Of a DNA stretch of 64,000 nucleotides, positions 25,609 through 35,790 are shown one piece after another. Source of the stretch: Dryas octopetala (lineage: Eukaryota > Streptophyta > Magnoliopsida > Rosales > Rosaceae); the NCBI GenBank assembly GCA_963921425.1, contig OY992835.1:21080001-21144000 (forward strand), given 5' to 3'. How positions within the stretch are numbered: position 1 is the first letter of the stretch; the number at the start of each line of letters is the position of its first letter. The notes under the pieces were generated by a model. That model ran no database searches. It was given only the letters and a program-made list of their open reading frames with translations, and was not told where the DNA came from. The position numbers were made by a program, and so were the translations under genes.

Positions 25609-26859
25609 GTTGGGATGAGTACTTTTCTTACTTAAGGTAAGTTGTAACATAATCTCTTGCAAATGCGGATGCTTATGCTTATTATTTTTATCAAAGCTCT
25701 TTTGAATACTTGTTCAAATTAGAAGTTATTCATGCAAGATGAGACTTTTGAACTATAGTTAAAAACATCTAGATTGAAGTTTAGCTCATGGTGTGGAATT
25801 ACCAAAAAAGCCTATAAATGCTGACTGAATCCTTCTTTGCCACTTTGAACTCATAGTTTGATAGGAAACTTTGAGTTCAATGACAATTTGCAACTGAGTG
25901 CAAGTCTCACTTACACTGCAGACTCAATGGCCTTCAAGTTCAAAAGTAGTAAAGCGCTACGCAGACCCATACAAATGGGTCAGACACTATGCGGTGGAAC
26001 TCTCAGTGGTGGCTTAACCTTTTACCTTTTCTTGTGTGGCTGTCTGGGTTTGTGTGATTCTCATTGTGCAATGCAAAATGGCATATTTTCTTCTAACTAA
26101 TGCAGTTGGATAGAGCAAAAAAAGGGGTGGATTTGAAGCTTCTAAAAATTGTGGAAGCCATCTTCTTAATCCTATTGGAAATCAAACAATGCAAGGGGCT
26201 GTCTTTGCAAACATTAAGCAATGCATCGGCTAGCTGAAAACAAGATTTTGAATACAAATTGATTGACACAAACAACTACAAATGAATAACGGATGATATT
26301 TTCAAGCATAAATGTAGAAAATATATAGTCCTAACCACATCATTCACCTTTTTCTAGCAACATATATTCACCTATGGCAGTACAAACAAAAGCCAAAACA
26401 TATTTACAAACAAAACCCATTTCGAATTTCACCCAAAAAGCAAGAGCGTGCCAAACTGCCAACTGAAACTTGTGGGGGCACTCAACAAAGATCAAAGAAA
26501 GAAAACGCACACATTTACTTCATTACCTGTGCTTCGAGAAGTAAACTTCGGTTCAGAGTCTTCAGACTCGCTAATAGAGCTAAAATTGAAAAGTAAGTGG
26601 GAAACTTACAGTGAAAATGAATATTCACCTGCTCTAGCCTCTTTCATCCATCCAGCACTAGCGTGTAAGCTTCTTTGTTGCAGTATTGTGATTTGTGATG
26701 GCGTAGGAAGTGGGTAAAACGACGGTGTGCTGTTAGTGTAAGACGACATAAAACGACATAAACGACGGTGTGACATTGTGATGGCGGTGCTGTATAGGGT
26801 TGGGCCAAAAGTCGGGGTAGGCCCAAGATCATAAAACGACATTCCAGTCTATTATAAAA
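25609..26859. other. Gene-free spacer
   Basis: Short frames on both strands are not recognised. 26.70-26.85 kb carries several copies of AAAACGAC and CGACGGTGTG. The stretch ends with the target-site copy TTATAAAA (26852-26859) of the adjoining fold-back element. Confidence 0.5.
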
Positions 26860-27686
26860 GAGGGCTGCTATTTGCACACCCCTTTTTTTCTTTTTGCACA
26901 CCCTTTTTCTCTTTTTTTCTCCTATACACCCCACACACTTACCTCAAATTCAAAACCTCTCAACACACACCCAACCCATTACCAAAATACCCTCATTTCA
27001 TTACACACCCTCCCCTCTTTCCCTCTCTTTTTTCTCTCGTTCACACCCCCTTCCCCTTCCCCTGTTTTTTTTTTTTTTTTCCTTCTTCTTCTCCAACCCT
27101 CCCCCAGCCAGTCCCTCCACCCAACCCACCCAGCCCCTCAACCCCTTCCCTCTCCGACCAACCTCCCTGCATGCAGCACCGGCCACCCTCCTCAATCCCT
27201 CTCTCTCCTCCCCGCATGCAGCAGCACCACCTCACTCCCTCCCCCCGTTTCACCCGACCCACCCAGCCCATCTCTCCCGCACCCTCCCTGCACCACCTTC
27301 CTCCCTCTCTCTTCCCCGGCAGCACCACCTCCCCGTCACATTCTCTCTCCTAGCTCCCTTTCTCTCTCTCGCGACTCCACCTCCCCGCAACACCACCTCT
27401 CCTGCAAGCTCCGCGAAGCCCAACTGCCGGCTCCAACTCCTTCCAGCCACCTTGTGCAGCACTGAGCTCAAACACCCGCCCGCCCAACTGCCTGGTCGCA
27501 TCGTCGATGGAGCAGCTGGGCACTTCTCCGGGGTGGAAGCTCAACGGTGCGACGCGGGAGTGGCGCTGGCAGCAGCTTGGCTCTGTTAGAGACAAGACAG
27601 AGAAATGGAGAGAGGAGAGAAAATGAGGAGGTGACCGGTGGTGGTCTCACCTCTCGCCCAAGCAGAAAAAAAAAAAAAAAAAAAAA

Positions 27687-27828
27687 GGTGGCAGTGGTTC
27701 GGCAGACCAGTGCCGAACCCGTCTGTTTCGTTCGACAGGTAACCGCCGAACGAACCTAGTTTGTTCGGCGGTTACCTGTCGAACGAAACCGACGGGTTCG
27801 GCACTGGTTTGCCGAACCACCTGCCACC
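27687..27828. other. Long near-perfect hairpin at the centre of the fold-back element
   Basis: Two arms of about 69-70 bases pair around a 4-base CTAG centre at 27756-27759, with about three mismatches and one single-base bulge. Arms are CpG-rich, with repeated GCCGAAC and TTCGGC words, unlike the AT-rich surroundings. Transcribed RNA would fold into a duplex suited to Dicer-like processing (inference). Confidence 0.85.
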
Positions 27829-27853
27829 CTTTTTTTTTTTTCTATTTGCTTGG

Positions 27854-27854
<1 letters not shown>

Positions 27855-27897
<43 letters not shown>
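27855..27897. repeat. (GA)n microsatellite in the fold-back element
   Basis: GA run of about 43 bases in the right arm, without a counterpart in the left arm. Confidence 0.9.
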
Positions 27898-27901
<4 letters not shown>

Positions 27902-28331
27902 AATGTGGTAGTGGTGGTGGCTGTTTTGGTGGTGCAGGGGCTGGGGGGGTTGGTGCAGGGGCTGGAGGCCTAGGTGGGTTGGGTGGAGGGGGGAGGGGGA
28001 GGGGGAGGGGGAGGGAGGGAGGGGTGGGTCGGGTGAGGGGTTGAGGGGCTAGGTGGGTTGGGTGGAGGGGCTGGCTGGGGGAAGGTTGGAGAAGAAGAAG
28101 AAGAAAAAAAAAACAGGGGAAGGGGGGTGTGAACAAGAGAAAAAAGAGAGGGAAAGAAGGGAGGGGGTTTATTGTCTTTTTTTTTTTTGAGTTTTTTTTT
28201 TCTAATAGGGGTGTGCAAAAAGAAAAAAAAGGGTGTGCAAATAGTAGCTCTCTTATAAAAACAAAATGAGGTGTCTTACCGAAAAAGCCCTCCCCGCCTG
28301 AATTGATTTAATAGCCCGCCTCATTTGAATT

Positions 28332-28406
28332 TGAGATTGAGGTGCGATCAGTGTGAGAGCTCAGAGAGTTGAGATTGAGGTGCGATCAGTGTGAGAAGCT
28401 CAGAGA
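28332..28406 (+). repeat. Tandem duplication of about 38 bp
   Basis: Two adjacent copies beginning TGAGATTGAGGTGCGATCAG (28332 and 28370), lying just upstream of the small gene at 28416, probably in its leader. Confidence 0.85.
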
Positions 28407-28415
28407 TCTTCTTCC

Positions 28416-29018
28416 ATGGAAAATTTGGGTCCATGCCTTCTGAACAAAGAGGATCACGATGAATCTGTCTACGATCACAACGAAGCCCTCTTTGGGCCGC
28501 CTTCGCCGAACGCTCCGCCCAATCCTGAGCTGCCGGTGCCTGAGGCAGTGCCGCCGGCGAATCCTCCGCAGGTTCAAGCAGAACCAGAGCCTCTTGATCA
28601 AGCAGGAGATGAATTTCTCGCTGATCTGACCTTAATGGCAGCCACCAACTTCGACATGGCCTTGGACGGCAATACGCTGAGGGTCCGTGATAAAGAAGCT
28701 TTCAGGACTGCTGTTCCCAGATTCTTCGGCTACAATCACAACGTCTTTGCAACTGATCTGCGGGACAATGTAAGCAGTTCACAACCTAAATCTTATTTCC
28801 TAAATTTTATTCGCTTAAATTGTTTAAATTATAAATTTATAATTACACTTGAACTTTAATTTGTTAGGGTTTTATCCTTGAGCTTGAATATCTGCTGATG
28901 CTACCCCCGAAGAAAAGAATTACGAGGGCACTGGATGGTATGGAGTTTGTTTCTAAATTTGGTTTGAATTGTTTTTAACTTGTTTGTTGTTTTATGAATT
29001 ACAGAAGGCATGGCTTGA
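28416..29018 (+). CDS. Small unrecognised protein, three exons
   Basis: I do not recognise this gene. Exon 1 (28416-28769) ends at a good donor (CAAT|GTAAGC). Exon 2 (28868-28937) and exon 3 (29005-29018) have consensus borders and keep the frame, giving 145 aa. The protein starts MENLGPCLLNKEDHDESVYD and has a Pro-rich stretch (residues about 28-60). A more folded-looking segment follows (DEFLADLTLMAATNFDMALD, then AFRTAVPRFFGYNHNVFATD), and it ends FILELEYLLMLPPKKRITRALDEGMA. Coding support is the conserved-looking composition and phase-compatible introns; no family is assigned. The third exon is very short and could be wrong: the protein may end in a different exon. It starts 163 bp after the fold-back element, so it may use promoter sequence delivered or disrupted by that insertion. 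It could also be a fragment of a longer gene. Confidence 0.5.
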
Positions 29019-31640
29019 TCCTCAGCTTGTTTGGTGATGCACTGATAGATTGATGAGAAGGTAATTAAAAATACTTGTTTCTCATAAATTTGGTATTTCT
29101 TGATGGTTGATGTGCTTGATCGTGTGTTTTACATTTTCTCAGCCCAAAAACCATTATCACCCCAATTGGCCTTGTACTTCTCTTACTTTTTTGTCTGCAT
29201 CTTGAAAGCCATTTTGCATTTTCATATGCTCATTAAATTCCATCTTGTCTCTGTGCCTGTGCCTATTATATCACTCACTGTGCAGCACCACCTCTAGGCT
29301 CTAGCTCCCCATTTCAGATGACCTGTCATTCTGACCAATAGAGCAACCTTGTCTTAGACCTTGGCACCTCTCTGTGCTAGTGTTACTTTTTAGTGTAAAA
29401 TACAATTTTGGTCCTTAGTTTTGTCCTATATTTTTTATTTTCCTATTTTAGTCTCTTATGTTTTATTCTAATTTTCATATTTTAGTCTATGTGTAACTAA
29501 TACACTGACACATGGTATAACCAATCTAACGTGTAAGAATATTATTAGACAGCATGTTTATCTCTCTTAGGCAGTGATGGAGCCATGAAAACATACCTAT
29601 GAGGGCACCATCGTTTCTTTATTGAGGCATTTCCACTTCAGTATTGCACACTTGATTTCAACTTGCTTCAAAACTTTTTAATCAAAACAAAAAATAGCTT
29701 TAATTTAAATAAAAGTTATTGCATTTTAATCAACAAGAAAGAAACTTATATAATATTACAACAGAGAAATATAATAGAGACAAAAATATAAAATTTTATA
29801 TATATGTCCATATAATAGAGATTGACATTTAAAGACTTAAAGTCTCAAATGCACAAATAAATCAAGGCTACAAGAGGAAAACGAAGAGAGAAATCATTTA
29901 CTTATTTCAATAGACCATTATATTGCATTGGAAATTTGGGAGAGATAGAGCAGAGCTTGCTGTCCGTGGAGAATAGGAGAAGACACGGGAGGAATTAGAT
30001 GAAGAGACTGAAGAGTGAAAAGTGAACTTCCTAGAAAAGGGAAGTAGCCAAAAATAGAATAAAAAAAGGAAAGCATGTGTGTGAGTCTGTAAGACTTTAA
30101 GTCAGGACTGATATTGTAAGGGTCTTTTAGTCAAATAACTATGAAAACAATAGGCCAAGTCTTTTTTCCCCAAAAGTTGAGTGGGGGCTCGTGTCTCCTT
30201 GGTCCTCACGTGGTCCTGTCATTGTTTTTAAGGTATAATATTAATAACATTCACTCATATTATGACAGATATATTAATTACATTACATAGCGTTGTATCA
30301 GTTACACTAAAAAATCTCTCTAATTTTAGGACATTTTTGTATTTTTGTCAATTGAATCAACGGTTTGATAGTGTGAGACATATGTGCAACTGTGCAAGGG
30401 CTTAAAATTTCACCTTAAATTTAAAAAAGAAAATTGCTCATTGTCGTCACTTGTCTTCCTCATCCCCTGCTACCCGGCCACACTCCACCCCTCCTCTCCT
30501 CCACTGCCATAGCTACTGTTTTCTTATGCCCCCATACAAGAAAATAAACCAAAATCCAAAATTTTCCTTTCTTTTTAATGTTATATTTCTTAGCAGCCGA
30601 ACAAATCAACAATAAATTAATAACAGCCTTCACACAACCAAATAAAATGAAAAAAAAAAAAAAATCCATAGCCTCCATATCCTCAAATCCAATGCCCACA
30701 ACCATGAACCAAACCTACAACCATTAATACATTTGCAGATCAGCTAAACAAACTGAAAAATGATATTGACGAATTATTGGGCAACAAACTTAAAAATTTT
30801 AATTTATTAAAACCACCTTTGAGCGAAACCCAGTTCAAGAATAACCATCTCAAATCTAAAACATTTCTAGATTTCGCACTGGGAAGGCCGAGTTAGATTC
30901 ACATTCATATGTTAATATTACTTAAATACAGATTTGCTCCCAGGAACACAACTTTAAAAATTAAATTGGGACATTTCTTGATAAGCAAACCCATATATAG
31001 GAGCTGATTCTGTGTTTACTTAGTGAGAGAAAAAGAGGCGAGATTTCATATGTTCATGTATCATATAGTAGTTTGTCATGTGGAAAATATAATATAACTG
31101 TACTAACATTGACTTTTTGTCTTTGGAAAATGCAGGTAACCAGGTATTTCAAGGTCCACAACTTTTTCTACTGTTTGAATATAAACATATAAATAGTTGT
31201 TATTATAACAACATGTAAACATGTAGATTCTTCTCTTCCCTATCCATATTACCACTCAATCATTCATTAGGTGGAATACAAAGAAGCTTTCTTCTTTGTG
31301 CTTTTGTATATTTCTTCCAACAATGGATGAAAGTAAGAGTTGTAAGAGTTTTCTTCTTTGTGCTTTTGTACTTTGAATGTTAGGTACTAAACAAATGGAA
31401 TCCAAATGTTAAGTTTCAGTCACTTATTATATTTTTTTTTTTAATATAGTTGTGACTAGTAAACAATTATATTAGAGTTTATAATAATTAGATTTATAAA
31501 GATTCAAAGATCAGGATTTAGACCTAAATATTAAAAACTACTATTTACGGTTTGAGTTTTCTTTTATAATATTAGGTGAATGTTAGAATACCCATACTAG
31601 TGTTTTTTTTTTTTTTTTTTTTGTAATATTCATAAATATT
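29019..31640. other. Gene-free region with probable old repeat remnants
   Basis: 29.4-29.56 kb has TTTGGTCCTTAG and TTTTAGTCTC words and GTGTAACTAATACA, faintly mirrored by TGTATCAGTTACAC near 30.3 kb, as in a decayed inverted-repeat element. 30.4-30.7 kb has short frames of low complexity. Nothing with coding character is seen to 31.64 kb; a poly-T tract lies at about 31604-31622. Confidence 0.4.
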
Positions 31641-31851
31641 TAGTGAATGTTCGAATGCTCATACTACCATTCACGGTTATGATAGCGTCATATTATGCAG
31701 GAAACCATGTCTCTCTTGGCATAACATCAATATATGACATCAAAACCTATGCTGCCACTCTCAGCGTACTTCAAAATCCTAGTGTTTCACGAGACTGTCA
31801 CATTGAGGCATTTGACCAAACACCCTAACTGCATATTCCGAAGTGCAATAC

Positions 31852-32081
31852 TTAGCGTACGTACACTTGGATCAAACAATTGGTAACTAAGACATCGGGC
31901 TCAAGCCCAGATACCATCATGCGAGTGTGGGCTTGTTGGTCGGATTGAAATTCTTGGTGGGTGTTCTTTGGTTGTGAGTGAGAGTAGAGAATGTGCAAAT
32001 GGGTTGTCTTTTGGTAAACAGGTTTTGAAGAGAAAGACAAAATTTGGTTTTGGCCAATGAAGCGAATCGCGTTTACCAATT
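31852..32081 (-). pseudogene. PPR-protein fragment, module copy A
   Basis: The minus strand encodes NTHQEFQSDQQAHTRMMVSG then LEPDVLVTNCLIQVYVR, the typical wording of plant PPR (PLS-class) organelle RNA-binding proteins. Only about 40 residues are PPR-like and there are no neighbouring repeats, so it is a fragment. The surrounding DNA from about 31679 is repeated at 37796-38117. Confidence 0.75.
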
Positions 32082-32170
32082 GTTCGAGAGATGACGTACC
32101 GATATGTTTAATTTTTTTAAAAAAATTTTGGTTCTTAGGATGTAATTAAACTCTTAAGTTTGCACTGGTG

Positions 32171-32233
32171 CAATCTTTACTCTGATCCTTATTTTATTGG
32201 CCACTTTCTACGTCTCTAAAGTGATAAGCAATC
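32171..32233 (+). pseudogene. N-terminal fragment of the neighbouring F-box gene
   Basis: Bases here match the part of the 34366 F-box gene that encodes SLLSDPYFVHRFLRVQSEKQ, with several substitutions and a stop. It sits directly after PPR module copy A. Only about 60 bp are recognisable. Confidence 0.7.
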
Positions 32234-32515
32234 GCTAATAACGTGTGCATTCATCTATCTTTTTCAAATGTTTATTAACCATTAAAGTCTACTCATTAGA
32301 TTTAGGTGTTGGATTGAAATTCTCTAAGCCCATAAATGAAGGCTTAACCATGTTCCCGTTGAAACATTAATTTAGAGTTTTTGTGAAGTGGTGAACTCAT
32401 ATGTCTAAAACAAATAGAATTATTGGAATATGAAAGGGTGTGCTATGGAAAAAAAAAAAATTAATATTTGTACCATGTGTATGATATGACCACATAGTGT
32501 TACGACTAGTGACAC

Positions 32516-33500
32516 TTCTCTTGGCCCTGTGAGTTTCTATGGAAGCTTAAGGTTTCTCCTAAATTAAACACTTTCTTATGGCTTTTTTTCCATGATCATC
32601 TTCTCACCAATGTTCAACGCGTTCGGCGGAATTTAGCTGCTCATGATCTTTGTCCTTGTTGTGGTACTGCTTCTGAAACTCTAAATCATCTCTTTCGCAA
32701 TTGTTGTTTTGCTCTTCCACAGACATTGGAGTTTATGTATCCCCTGGCCTCTCATTTTTCTCTCTAGCCTTTGGTTTTGCAGGAAGTGGAGGTGCTCCAA
32801 GGTTTTTTTCAGAAAATTTTGTGTTTCCTGTTTGCCCTCAATTGATTCTTCTTCAGTATGCTAGGGAATGGATGGATGCTATTAGATCTATTTCTGCCAA
32901 TATTTTCCAAGCAAGTGATTTTTATCAGTTGGTCTGCTCCTAATATAGGTTGAGTGAAATTGAATGTTGATGAGTGTTGTTATGGTGTTCATAAACATGT
33001 GGGTGCAGGTGGTATAATTCGTGATAGTGCTTGCAACTGGCTTAAGGGTTTTTCCTCCAATTTGGGTGTTGGGAGTATTTTAGAAGCGGAGCTATAGTGG
33101 ATTTTTTAGGGTCTCAATCTTGTGTGGGATGAGGGTCGCATTCAAGTTCTTGTTGAATGTGATATTTCTACTGCGGTTAAGCTTCTTACGTGTCCAATTG
33201 GGGTTTGCCATCCTTTTTACAGTCTGATTAGTTTTTGCAAGGCTCTTCTTGGCAGGGATTTGAATTGTTCTATTGTTCAAATTCTTAAATAAGCGATTTC
33301 TGCAGCTGATCACATGGCTGGGTTGAGTGTTGGTCTTTCCTTAGGTTTCCATTTGTCTAGTAATCCTCATTCATCTATTGTTTCTATTTTGGATGACGAC
33401 CTTTTAGGTCGGGCAAAGTTCGTGTTGTGCCCTTGCAATTTTTGTTTTTGATTTTTTGGAATTAAGCCTGCGTTATTACCAAAAACAAAAAAACAAAACA
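32516..33500 (+). mobile_element. Decayed, 5'-truncated LINE (non-LTR retrotransposon)
   Basis: Starting near 32540 the plus strand encodes a reverse-transcriptase zinc-binding segment (WKLKVSPKLNTFLWLFFHDH then LCPCCGTASETLNHLFRNC). From about 32955 it encodes an RNase H-like segment (KLNVDECCYGVHKHVGAGGI then IRDSACNWLKGF) ending near DDDLLGRAKFV. Frameshifts and stops break the frame. The 3' end is A-rich (about 33480-33500). ACTAGTGACAC just upstream (about 32506) and ACTAGTGGCAC just downstream (about 33504) may be an imperfect target-site duplication. Confidence 0.8.
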
Positions 33501-33682
33501 ATACTAGTGGCACCAATTTTTTTTTTTTTTTTACTTTTGGTTATTAATGACAACTAATGTGACAAATGAGATATAATTTCTTATTTGTTATAATTAAATA
33601 AGATCAAAAGTAAACGTAAATATGCCACAAATAAAATATCATCAAATGAATTGAGATCTAAAAAATTAATATATTAGTTGAT

Positions 33683-34037
33683 GAGGCGGATCCATAACAT
33701 CATATTTTTGACACAAGTTTTCAATGGGGCACATTTCATATAAGATTTCAACGATCCGAATCGTCTATTTTTTAGATCTCCATTAAAGAATCATCATTAT
33801 AAAAAATTAAGTTAATCAAAAATTATTTACCTAAAAAGATTAAATGGTCAATAAAAGAACACTTGAAATATTGATAATTTAATCTTATATGATAAAAGGT
33901 TTTTGATTTACCTAATTTTTGTAAAAATATCTCTTAATGAAGATCTAAAAAATAGACGATTCGGATCGTTGAAATCTTATATAAAATATGCTCTATTAAA
34001 AATTTGTGTCAAAAAGATGATGTCATTGATCCTTCTC
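33683..34037. mobile_element. 355-bp Mutator-like MITE
   Basis: Perfect 9-bp flanks TTAGTTGAT (33674-33682 and 34038-34046). Ends read GAGGCGGATC and, inverted, GAGAAGGATC. Inverted similarity extends about 130 bp per side through the shared core with CGTCTATTTTTTAGATC. No coding capacity. It ends about 330 bp upstream of the F-box start codon. Confidence 0.85.
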
Positions 34038-34365
34038 TTAGTTGATACCTTACCTCTAGTACAACTCTCCCAGAAAAAATCAATTCCCAAATCTATACTG
34101 CATAGCATAGGGGTGTAATATATCTGGTGGTCGTTTTACCCATTTGGGCCTTCTTTGGAGCTGGCTGGGCTTGGACCCAGTGCATTGCTCAACACCCTTT
34201 CAGATGATAGGCCTAGTATGGGTAGTGTTAGTTTCCTTGTTTTGGGCTTCGGCCTGCTAAGAAACTTAGGATATATAGTTCGGTGATGCTGGTAGTATCG
34301 ATATCTTGTTCTGTTTGAGTTTTGGGGCAAAGAAACCCTAGGTGCAAGTTTGATTGGCAGCCGCT

Positions 34366-35790
34366 ATGAAAGACGGTACCATAGGAATCCGCAGGTCAAT
34401 AACATTCGAGTCATCCCTTGGAGTAGTACCCGCCTCTCGTATTCTTCGCTTAAAAAGATGTAAAAGATCATCATCATCAGCAATTAGCATTGATGATCTC
34501 CCTGGGACGTTATTGGTTGAAATCCTTTGTCGACTTGCTTGCCAAAAATTGGTTTTCCAATGTAAGTGTGTGTCCAAGCGTTGGTGCAGTCTCCTCTCTG
34601 ATCCTTATTTTGTTCACCGTTTTCTGCGTGTCCAAAGTGAAAAGCAATCGCCAAAAATCCGTACTCTGATAAACCCCAAAGCAGATGAATTCAATGGAGC
34701 ATCTGATGATCCGGTGGAGGTGTGGAGCAAAAGATTCAGCCTGAGTTTCCTACCCCCTCGGAAAGAAGGGGAAAAACTAGTTGTGGTAGCAACGTACAAG
34801 GACTTAGTTTTGTGCTGTGTAAGCAATGAAGAACAGTGGGATGATCATGTTGATCATTACTACATCTGTAATCTATACCTCAAGCAATGGGTTGCTCTTC
34901 CTCCCACCCAAGCTCGTCCCCAAAGGGTCGAAGGAGTACCGATAGGTTTCATCTGCGATCCCTACTATAAGGTAGATACACAACAACAACAACATATCAT
35001 TAAATTTAATGCTGCATATAGGTTCAAGGTTGTGAGAATTCATCCTCTACATCATTGGACTTTTAGTCACTTACCCAAATGTAGGGTGGAGATCTTCTCT
35101 TCGGATACGGGTGAATGGAGAGACTCTATTGTATCATCCCCACCAGTGGCACCAGTGGGTTCTGAAGATATCAGGTTCTATCGTGCCTTTGCTTATAATG
35201 GAATGCTGTATTGGTCGACCAATATTAATATTCTTATTGGGTTGGATCCTTTCATGATCAACAACAATAAAAGTTGTTCCAGTAATGGTGATGATTATGA
35301 ATATCATATCATTGAATGTGATACGCCTTGGTCTGGATACGGCTTATTTACAGTTCATTGCCTAGGCGTTTGCAGGCGAGGGTGTTTGCGGATGTGCCAC
35401 CTCCACAAGCCTACCAAGAGTCTAGTGGTCTGGGAGTTGAGTAAAGAAGAACAAGTTGCTGCTGCTGCCAATGGCAATGGCAAATTCTGTTTGAAACACA
35501 GGACAGTTTATTCACTGGATCCGAAAATGTTTACGGATATTGGTCCCAAGATATATGATGAACTGTTTTCGTTTGACCCAAATGATGACGATATCTTATA
35601 TCTACGTTTGCATTACAAATCTCCATACTATTTCAGGTGCAACATTCGTACAAGAAGGTGGTCAAAGATAAAGATGCAAGCAGAATTTACAACACCTGAT
35701 CGCTGTTTGTTCTCATTTGTGCTCCCATGGTGGCCCACACCAGTTCCTACACTACCACAGCATGCCCATGGCAATTGGTGGAAGGACTAG
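34366..35790 (+). CDS. F-box protein, single exon
   Basis: 474 aa without introns. An F-box lies at about residues 42-85 (ISIDDLPGTLLVEILCRLAC then QCKCVSKRWCSLLSDPYFVH), the part that binds SKP1 in SCF ubiquitin ligases. The rest is a long substrate-binding region with F-box-associated features (YYICNLYLKQWVALPP, VEIFSSDTGEWRDSIVSSPP, FAYNGMLYWST, IIECDTPW). The C-terminus is Trp/Pro-rich (FVLPWWPTPVP). The first ATG in frame is at 34366; the open frame extends twelve bases upstream only through a TTG codon, which I do not use. Target unknown. Broken copies of parts of this gene lie at 32171-32233 and 38117-38720, and the DNA upstream contains a MITE. Confidence 0.92.
   Translation: MKDGTIGIRRSITFESSLGVVPASRILRLKRCKRSSSSAISIDDLPGTLLVEILCRLACQKLVFQCKCVSKRWCSLLSDPYFVHRFLRVQSEKQSPKIRTLINPKADEFNGASDDPVEVWSKRFSLSFLPPRKEGEKLVVVATYKDLVLCCVSNEEQWDDHVDHYYICNLYLKQWVALPPTQARPQRVEGVPIGFICDPYYKVDTQQQQHIIKFNAAYRFKVVRIHPLHHWTFSHLPKCRVEIFSSDTGEWRDSIVSSPPVAPVGSEDIRFYRAFAYNGMLYWSTNINILIGLDPFMINNNKSCSSNGDDYEYHIIECDTPWSGYGLFTVHCLGVCRRGCLRMCHLHKPTKSLVVWELSKEEQVAAAANGNGKFCLKHRTVYSLDPKMFTDIGPKIYDELFSFDPNDDDILYLRLHYKSPYYFRCNIRTRRWSKIKMQAEFTTPDRCLFSFVLPWWPTPVPTLPQHAHGNWWKD

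Larger units (their letters stand above)
26860..28252. mobile_element. 1.39-kb fold-back transposable element
   Basis: Ends read GAGGGCTGCTATTTGCACAC on the left and, as reverse complement, GAGAGCTACTATTTGCACAC on the right. Perfect 8-bp copies of TTATAAAA flank it (26852-26859, 28253-28260). The inverted similarity continues inward in blocks: CCTCCC-rich tracts, TTCACACCCCC, CTTCTCCAACC, CCAGCC/CCACCCAACCCACC and CTCTCGCCCAAGCA. It closes in a near-perfect hairpin at 27687-27828. The arms are unequal: the left has a unique GC-rich stretch around 27160-27640, the right a GA microsatellite. No transposase is seen. An 8-bp duplication would suit hAT elements, while long inverted repeats and GAG termini recall Mutator-like elements, so the superfamily is left open. 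The Pro-rich frames inside are compositional. Confidence 0.8.

Noticed and set aside
26872-27589. Pro-rich open frames on the plus strand
   Set aside because: Low-complexity CT-rich arm of the fold-back element; no conserved domain.
29400-30400. Possible Mutator-like element with TTTGGTCC ends
   Set aside because: The two sides are only weakly similar and no target duplication was found.
34354-34365. Upstream TTG as start of the F-box gene
   Set aside because: Plant nuclear genes rarely start at TTG; the ATG at 34366 is the first in frame and leaves the F-box intact.
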